In this document: one piece after another, positions 7,636-11,906 of the stretch | Numbering within the stretch: the first letter of the stretch is position 1 | Layout of the letters: every line of letters begins with the position of its first letter | Assembly (NCBI GenBank): GCA_045591565.1 | Contig: JAZNTB010000044.1 | Location: 1-11,906 of the forward strand | DNA: 11,906 nucleotides | From: UBA1738 sp045591565 | GTDB lineage: Bacteria; Bacillota; Clostridia; UBA1381 | Direction of reading: 5' to 3' | The notes under the pieces: model-generated | Told to the model about the DNA's origin: nothing | The model's input: the letters and a program-made list of their open reading frames with translations, nothing else | Database searches by the model: none | Translations under genes and position numbers: made by a program

Positions 7636-8019
7636 ATGGATATAACCGACGCTATACTGAAAAACGGTAAAGACAAATTAAGAATAATACAGGAAATTGT
7701 TCCGGGTAAGCAAATAACTCTTGCGCATATCATTGCAAGTCCTGATGATATTCTTTACAAAAAGCTTGGGCTCAATCCGGAAATTGACTATAATCGTGAT
7801 TCCATAGGAATTATCACAATGTCTCCTGCCGAAACAGCTGTTATTGCAGCCGATATCGCAATGAAAGCATCGAATGTCGACCTTGGCTTTGTAGACCGTT
7901 TCAGCGGAACTCTTATAATCACAGGTACTGTTTCAAATACCGAAACAGCTGTGCGTTCAATTTGCGAATATGCACAAAACAAGCTCGGTTTTGCCGTTTG
8001 TGACATTACCAAAACCTGA
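7636..8019 (+). CDS. eutS: EutS/PduU-type bacterial microcompartment shell protein
   Basis: 127-residue member of the circularly permuted BMC-domain family (EutS of ethanolamine, PduU of propanediol microcompartments), which forms hexamers in protein shells. Recognisable family motifs: RIIQEIVPGKQITLAHII (residues 16-33), GIITMSPAETAVIAADIA (58-75), and GFVDRFSGTLIITG (84-97), with a CDITKT end. It is longer than the usual 111-116 residues. About 12 extra residues precede the RIIQE strand, and a few are added near 47-56 in the loop after the 'KKLGL' segment. AGGAGG precedes the ATG. The stop codon shares a base with the eutP start (TGATG), so translation is probably coupled. No second shell protein, lyase or aldehyde dehydrogenase is encoded here. 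EutS and PduU cannot be separated with certainty by eye. Confidence 0.92.
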   Translation: MDITDAILKNGKDKLRIIQEIVPGKQITLAHIIASPDDILYKKLGLNPEIDYNRDSIGIITMSPAETAVIAADIAMKASNVDLGFVDRFSGTLIITGTVSNTETAVRSICEYAQNKLGFAVCDITKT

Positions 8020-8474
8020 TGAAAAAAATTATTCTTATCGGCCGTAGCGAAAGCGGAAAAACAACGCTCATTCAGGCGCTTAAGGGCGAAAAAATTCATT
8101 ATCACAAGACTCAGTATGTGAATAACTTTGATGTCTTGATTGATACGCCGGGAGAATACTGCCAGACACGCGATTTAGGTGCGGCACTTGCTATGTATAC
8201 ATTTGAGGCACAGGTTGTTGGATTACTCCTTAGTGCAACTGAACCCTATTCCCTGTTCTCGCCTTGCTGTGCTGTACTTGCAAACCGTCCCGTTATCGGT
8301 ATAGTGACAAAAACCGACCATCCCGATGCAAATCCGAAACGCGCAGAGGCATGGCTTAAGCTTGCCGGCTGTCAAAAGGTATTTTTTACCTCCTCATATA
8401 AAAGTGACGGTATTGTCGAAATATTAGAATATTTAAAAGAGGACGGCGATGTTTTGCCGTGGGAAAAAGACTGA
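8019..8474 (+). CDS. eutP: EutP/PduV-family Ras-like GTPase
   Basis: 151-residue small P-loop GTPase of the EutP/PduV family, which accompanies ethanolamine and propanediol microcompartment genes. PduV has been linked to microcompartment movement or positioning, but a biochemical role for EutP is poorly settled. Motifs: G1 GRSESGKT (8-15), the family-typical KTQ at 30-32, G3 IDTPGEY (41-47), and a G4-like TKTD (97-100) followed by HPDA. All nucleotide-binding motifs are intact, so it is probably active. The start overlaps the eutS stop by one base, indicating coupled translation and probably balanced production with EutS. The next gene, ireB, follows after 13 bases. Confidence 0.92.
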   Translation: MKKIILIGRSESGKTTLIQALKGEKIHYHKTQYVNNFDVLIDTPGEYCQTRDLGAALAMYTFEAQVVGLLLSATEPYSLFSPCCAVLANRPVIGIVTKTDHPDANPKRAEAWLKLAGCQKVFFTSSYKSDGIVEILEYLKEDGDVLPWEKD

Positions 8475-8487
8475 AAGGATTGAAACT

Positions 8488-8742
8488 ATGGATTTCAATA
8501 ACGATACTTTAAAAATTAACCTCGAAAAAGATAAAGAAAGCGAAGTTCGTGAAATAATCGAACTCGTATATGATGCACTTCGTGTTAAGGGCTACGACCC
8601 TATAAGTCAGATTGTTGGATACATACTATCTGATGACCCGACCTATATTACAAGCTACAATGGTGCAAGAAGTCTTATTGTTAAAGTAGAAAGAGATGAG
8701 CTTTTAGAGGAACTTGTTAAAAGCTATATCAAAAATATGTGA
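8488..8742 (+). CDS. ireB: IreB family regulatory phosphoprotein (UPF0297/DUF965)
   Basis: 84-residue small cytosolic protein of the IreB/YrzL family, widely conserved in Firmicutes. In Enterococcus faecalis IreB is a substrate of the PASTA-domain Ser/Thr kinase IreK, phosphorylated on N-terminal threonines, and it influences cephalosporin resistance. The family core is clear: VYDALRVKGYDPISQIVGYI (27-46), the segment DDPTYITSYNGARSLI, and ERDELLEELVKSYIK at the end. Thr7 lies in the N-terminal stretch where the kinase target is expected; position 4 is Asn. The ATG at 8488 is preferred to the in-frame ATG at 8449, which lies inside eutP. AAAGGA at 8474-8479 gives good spacing, and the 84-residue product matches the family size. 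In many Firmicutes ireB stands before ruvX, but here it sits between eutP and a phosphatase gene. Confidence 0.95.
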   Translation: MDFNNDTLKINLEKDKESEVREIIELVYDALRVKGYDPISQIVGYILSDDPTYITSYNGARSLIVKVERDELLEELVKSYIKNM

Positions 8743-8759
8743 TAGGAGAGTGCATCAAT

Positions 8760-9512
8760 ATGGTTGATTTTCACTCACACATACTTCCCGGCGTTGACGA
8801 TGGTTCGAAAGATGTGAATGAAAGTATAGAAATGCTTAAAAAATCTTCGGAGATGGGAATTACCACTATCATCGCAACATCGCATTGTCTTCCTTCAGAT
8901 GACGATGCTGTTGCCGATTTTCTTCGTGTGCGTGATGAGGCCTATTCCGCACTTATGGCAGAAATCTGTTCAAAAAAATACAAGTTGCCTCATATCATCA
9001 AGGGCGCAGAGGTTCATCTTACAGAAGGTATAAGTAAAATCGCCAATCTTAAAGACCTATGTATTGAGGATACTGATTACATATTGCTTGAGCTTCCGTA
9101 TCAAAAATGGAATGACACTATTTTTGAAGAAATCTATCACTTAATACGCCGTGGGTTTAGGCCAATTCTTGCCCATCTTGACCGCTATATGCGTTTTGAG
9201 AAACAGTTCTCCGAACTTTTGTCACTAAATGTTCTGTGTCAGATTAATGCAAGTGCTTTTTTGGGCAGACGCTCTCGAAGAAGGTTATTACCGCTTTTCA
9301 GAAATGATTCTGTTCATGTTATCGGCAGTGATATGCATAATCTTACCACACGCCCTCAAAATCTTTTGGAGGCATACAATATCATTGAAAGCAAGTTTGG
9401 ATGGGAATATGTTGATTTCCTTAAAAACAACTGTGAGCGTATAATCAAAAATCAAGAGACTCTTCCAACAAGACTCCCAAAACCGGGATTCATAAAAAGA
9501 ATGTTTATTTAA
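8760..9512 (+). CDS. PHP-domain protein of the CpsB/YwqE tyrosine-phosphatase family
   Basis: 250-residue metal-dependent phosphoesterase of the PHP superfamily, close to CpsB/Wzb-like manganese phosphotyrosine phosphatases, which dephosphorylate bacterial tyrosine kinases in capsule synthesis. Metal-ligand motifs are present: DFHSHILPGVDDG (H5, H7), ATSH (H42), GAEVHL (E84), LAHLDRY (H139), and GSDMHN (D191, H193). Two sites depart from common family spellings as I recall them: ATSHC where ATPHH is usual, and LAHLDRY where LAHPERY is usual. Substrate choice may therefore differ. The ATG at 8760 is preferred, with AGGAG 11 bases upstream. A GTG at 8739, overlapping the ireB stop, would add seven residues before the invariant start. 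No tyrosine kinase, chain-length or capsule gene is in the window. It is the last gene of the operon and ends in a shared terminator. Confidence 0.9.
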   Translation: MVDFHSHILPGVDDGSKDVNESIEMLKKSSEMGITTIIATSHCLPSDDDAVADFLRVRDEAYSALMAEICSKKYKLPHIIKGAEVHLTEGISKIANLKDLCIEDTDYILLELPYQKWNDTIFEEIYHLIRRGFRPILAHLDRYMRFEKQFSELLSLNVLCQINASAFLGRRSRRRLLPLFRNDSVHVIGSDMHNLTTRPQNLLEAYNIIESKFGWEYVDFLKNNCERIIKNQETLPTRLPKPGFIKRMFI

Positions 9513-9546
9513 AAAATCGACTGAACAAGAGTTCAGTCGATTTTTT
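9511..9546. terminator. Bidirectional Rho-independent terminator
   Basis: Sixteen-base-pair perfect inverted repeat (9511-9526 with 9531-9546), core TCGACTGAAC, loop AAGA, flanked by A6 and T6. It overlaps the stop codons of the CpsB-like gene and of ftsH, so it serves both convergent units. Confidence 0.94.
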
Positions 9547-11458
9547 ATTCTTCTTCCTGCATTTCTTTTTGCTTAATTTCATTAAGAATTGTCATAAACT
9601 GTTCGCCTGTGATTGTTTCTTTCTCGATAAGGAATTCTGCAATTTTATGAAGCGCCTCTATATTATCACTAAGCAGCTTTTCTGCCTTTTCGTGTGATTC
9701 CTTTAAGACCTTTACTATCTCATTATCAAGCTGCGTTCTTGTCTCCTCAGAGCAGTTAGAAACATTTCTGCCGTCCAAATATTTGCTTTGTACCTTTTCA
9801 AGCGCCGCCATACCGAATTTATCGCTCATTCCGTATTGCCCAATCATTGCACGCGCCAAATCATTCGCGCGCTCTATATCATTTGTCGCTCCTGTTGTTT
9901 TTGTATTAAATACTATCTCTTCTGCTACACGCCCAGCGAGCAGAACTGTGATTTCATCAAGAATTTCATCCTTACTCATTAAGTAGTGCTCTTCTTCCGG
10001 CATCTGCATAGTGTATCCAAGAGCTCCCATTGTACGAGGCACAATAGTTATCTTCTGCACCGGATCGGTGTTCTTTTGCAATGCTGTGGCAAGTGCATGA
10101 CCTACCTCATGATATGCAACAATCTTCTTCTCCTTGTCAGAAAGAATTCTGTCCTTTTTCTCTTTTCCGGCTATGATAATCTCAACGGCATCCATAAGGT
10201 CTTCCTGAATAACAACATTTCGCTTCATTCTGACCGCCCTCAAAGCCGCTTCATTTACCATATTAGCAAGATCAGCACCTACTGCTCCGCTTGTAGCAAG
10301 TGCTATTTCGTGCAAGTCAATATCATTTGCTGTTCTTACATTTTTAATGTGGACTTTTAGAATATCTTCTCTTCCCTTTAAATCCGGCTTTTCAACAATA
10401 ATTCGTCTGTCAAATCTTCCCGGACGAAGGAGTGCTTTATCGAGGATTTCAGGACGATTTGTTGCTGCAAGTATTACCACACCCTTTGAGGAATCAAATC
10501 CATCCATTTCAGAAAGCAACTGATTTAAAGTTTGCTCTCGTTCGTCATTTCCGCCGTACTGGCTGTCACGACTTTTTCCAATAGCATCAATTTCATCTAT
10601 AAATATGATACAAGGAGCTTTAGCTGATGCCTGCTTGAATAAATCTCGCACTCTCGAGGCTCCTACACCAACAAACATTTCTACAAAATCAGAGCCCGAA
10701 ATCGAAAAGAACGGAACATTTGCCTCGCCGGCAACAGCCTTTGCAAGTAAAGTTTTACCTGTTCCCGGAGGTCCTACCAAGAGGGCTCCCTTTGGCTGCT
10801 TTGCGCCTATTGCCATATACTTTGCCGGATTATGCAAAAAGTCTACAATTTCGTCAAGCGACTCTTTAGCCTCGCTTTGTCCGGCAACATCTGCAAAGGT
10901 AACTCCTGTTCTGTTTTCCATATACATTTTGGCGTTTGACTGACCTATTCCCATTATTCCTCCGCCGCCCATTTTTTTGCCAAAGGAACGCATTATAAGT
11001 CCCAGGAAAAGATACATTATACCAACCGGTAAAATCCACGAAAGCAGAAAATCAACAAAAAAATTATTTTGCGAAAGATCTCTTTTGTATTTTACACCAT
11101 ACTCGTTAAGCAGACCTGCAAGTTCAGGATCATTAATATTTCCGGTATAGTATATTGGTTCTAAATTGCCGTAAACTGCGTTAAAATATAAAGAAAGTGT
11201 CCCCTTATTTTCCTCGTCCTTCGCTTTTGGGTAGATTATAATGCGGTCAGTTTGTATTTCTACACTTTCTACCTTATCCTCTTTTACCATTTGAACAAAG
11301 TCATTATAATATATTTCCTTATTCTGCGGACTGGTTAAAAAACCAAGAATCAGGTTTAGTCCTACTGTAGCAACAAGCGACAATACTATGAAATATATTA
11401 TCGGCGACTTATTCGTATTATTTGAATTTTTGTTGTTATTTTTGTTTTCACTCATCAT
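9545..11458 (-). CDS. ftsH: ATP-dependent zinc metalloprotease FtsH
   Basis: Membrane-anchored AAA+ protease that extracts and degrades membrane and regulatory proteins. It has 637 residues, the usual size. Order: an Asn/Lys-rich N-terminus, transmembrane helix about 19-41, extracellular domain about 45-130, helix about 133-157, and a glycine-rich linker. The AAA module follows, with Walker A GPPGTGKT (229-236), pore motif FVGVGASR (262-269), Walker B IIFIDE (284-289), and the second region of homology ATNRPEILDKALLRPGRFDR (332-351, with both arginine fingers). The peptidase site is HEVGH (450-454), with the third zinc ligand in ATNDIERA (D527). Small departures: HEVGH in place of HEAGH, and ATSGAVGADLANM where TPGFSGADLANL is typical. 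The start could be the ATG at 11458 or the next codon (11455). A GAGAGGG ribosome site is 4 or 7 bases away, so 11455 has slightly better spacing. Single-gene transcript. Confidence 0.97.
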   Translation of the reverse strand: MMSENKNNNKNSNNTNKSPIIYFIVLSLVATVGLNLILGFLTSPQNKEIYYNDFVQMVKEDKVESVEIQTDRIIIYPKAKDEENKGTLSLYFNAVYGNLEPIYYTGNINDPELAGLLNEYGVKYKRDLSQNNFFVDFLLSWILPVGIMYLFLGLIMRSFGKKMGGGGIMGIGQSNAKMYMENRTGVTFADVAGQSEAKESLDEIVDFLHNPAKYMAIGAKQPKGALLVGPPGTGKTLLAKAVAGEANVPFFSISGSDFVEMFVGVGASRVRDLFKQASAKAPCIIFIDEIDAIGKSRDSQYGGNDEREQTLNQLLSEMDGFDSSKGVVILAATNRPEILDKALLRPGRFDRRIIVEKPDLKGREDILKVHIKNVRTANDIDLHEIALATSGAVGADLANMVNEAALRAVRMKRNVVIQEDLMDAVEIIIAGKEKKDRILSDKEKKIVAYHEVGHALATALQKNTDPVQKITIVPRTMGALGYTMQMPEEEHYLMSKDEILDEITVLLAGRVAEEIVFNTKTTGATNDIERANDLARAMIGQYGMSDKFGMAALEKVQSKYLDGRNVSNCSEETRTQLDNEIVKVLKESHEKAEKLLSDNIEALHKIAEFLIEKETITGEQFMTILNEIKQKEMQEEE

Positions 11459-11544
11459 TTTTCCCTCTCAATAAGGCAATTTTCGTTAAAATACAGATTA
11501 CCATAATTACTCAAAAAAGTCAATATTATTTGAATTTATTAAAG

Positions 11545-11572
11545 ATTATTTTACAGTTTGTAATATTGTCAA
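11545..11572 (-). promoter_or_regulatory. Candidate promoter of ftsH
   Basis: On the minus strand a perfect -35 TTGACA (11567-11572) is followed after 16 bases by AATAAT (11545-11550). A second weaker candidate, TTGACT (11518-11523) then TAATCT (11495-11500), lies closer to the gene. The spacer is very AT-rich, so only the first is offered as likely. No inverted-repeat operator (CIRCE-like) is seen. Confidence 0.45.
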
Positions 11573-11647
11573 TTATTAGCTCTTTATTCTCTATCTTTTA
11601 TAAGATTTGGATCACTTAAATTTTTAAAAATATTTTCAAAAAAACTA

Positions 11648-11676
11648 TTGACAATCAGATTAAGTTGTGTTATTAT
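11648..11676 (+). promoter_or_regulatory. Predicted promoter of tRNA-Lys
   Basis: Perfect -35 TTGACA at 11648-11653, 17-base spacer, -10 TATTAT at 11671-11676 with TGT before it (extended -10). The mature tRNA begins about 31 bases after the -10, leaving a longer 5' leader than the tRNA-Gly gene has. Confidence 0.82.
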
Positions 11677-11707
11677 ATAGAAGTTGTCGATTGAAACACA
11701 ACATTAT

Positions 11708-11783
11708 GCGTGATTAGCTCAGTTGGTAGAGCACCTGACTCTTAATCAGGGTGTCCAGGGTTCGAGCCCCTGATCGCGTACCA
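11708..11783 (+). tRNA. tRNA-Lys, anticodon CTT
   Basis: Cloverleaf by hand. The acceptor GCGTGAT pairs with ATCGCGT (11773-11779), with a G-T pair at the terminal position and one T-G pair inside. The D arm is GCTC/GAGC with loop AGTTGGTA. The anticodon stem CCTGA/TCAGG encloses CTCTTAA, with anticodon CTT at 11741-11743. The T loop is TTCGAGC. The discriminator is A, and CCA is encoded at 11781-11783. It reads AAG. Confidence 0.96.
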
Positions 11784-11787
11784 CGTT

Positions 11788-11827
11788 AAATCCTTGTAAC
11801 TATGCAGGTTACAGGGATTTTTCTTTT
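11788..11827 (+). terminator. Rho-independent terminator of tRNA-Lys
   Basis: Thirteen-base-pair stem (11788-11800 with 11808-11820) with core CCTTGTAAC/GTTACAGGG and one T-G pair, loop TATGCAG, then a T-rich run. It starts four bases after the tRNA CCA. Confidence 0.9.
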
Positions 11828-11906
11828 TTGCTAAGAACATTTAATATGCTGCCTGACTGATTTTTGACTGACTGAAGAAGTCGTTTATTTTATTGGCAGT
11901 ATCAAT

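Noticed and set aside
8739..8759. GTG start of the phosphatase gene overlapping the ireB stop
   Set aside because: It would place seven extra residues before the MVDFHSH start that is typical of the family, and the AGGAG at 8744-8748 lies downstream of this GTG.
10605..10943. Plus-strand open frame of 112 codons within ftsH
   Set aside because: It is the reverse-strand shadow of the conserved FtsH AAA module and has no supporting start signals.
11828..11906. GACTGA-rich repeats near the window end as a possible small direct repeat or promoter
   Set aside because: The copies are too short and few to call a repeat. TTGACT at this site has no convincing -10 at the right distance before the window ends.

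Overview
The window reads as a piece of chromosome from a low-GC Gram-positive anaerobe of the class Clostridia, probably an Oscillospirales-like gut bacterium. The pointers are a PolC-type replicative polymerase, an IreB protein, a CpsB/YwqE-type PHP phosphatase, strong AGGAGG-type ribosome binding sites, 17-bp-spaced promoters often with an extended -10 (TGn), and Rho-independent terminators after nearly every unit. The class is an inference from family content. Genus and species cannot be read from the sequence.

Layout: (1) 31-855 (+), a cysteine-rich conserved protein of unknown function, converging through a shared bidirectional terminator on (2) polC, 882-4949 (-), which has its own promoter. 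(3) A tRNA-Gly(GCC) gene with a near-consensus promoter runs divergently from polC and ends in its own terminator. (4) 5193-5410 holds a short orphan reading frame without a start codon, which looks like a gene remnant, and then a strong terminator. (5) 5412-7564 is a two-gene operon: an exported protein with two tandem repeat domains, then a DUF975-like multi-span membrane protein. (6) 7576-9546 is a four-gene operon: eutS-like shell protein, eutP-like GTPase, ireB, and a CpsB-like PHP phosphatase. (7) ftsH, 9545-11458 (-), converges on that operon through a second bidirectional terminator. (8) An AT-rich spacer is followed by a tRNA-Lys(CTT) gene with its own promoter and terminator. The last 80 bases show nothing I can name.

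Most of the window is housekeeping: replication (PolC), membrane proteolysis (FtsH) and two tRNAs. The part most worth a second look is the compact eutS-eutP-ireB-cpsB operon. It has two proteins related to ethanolamine/propanediol microcompartments, with no metabolic enzyme or second shell protein in the window. They sit next to a Ser/Thr-kinase target protein and a phosphatase-family metalloenzyme. No CRISPR array, insertion sequence, riboswitch or phage gene was seen. I do not claim a new defence or mobile system here.
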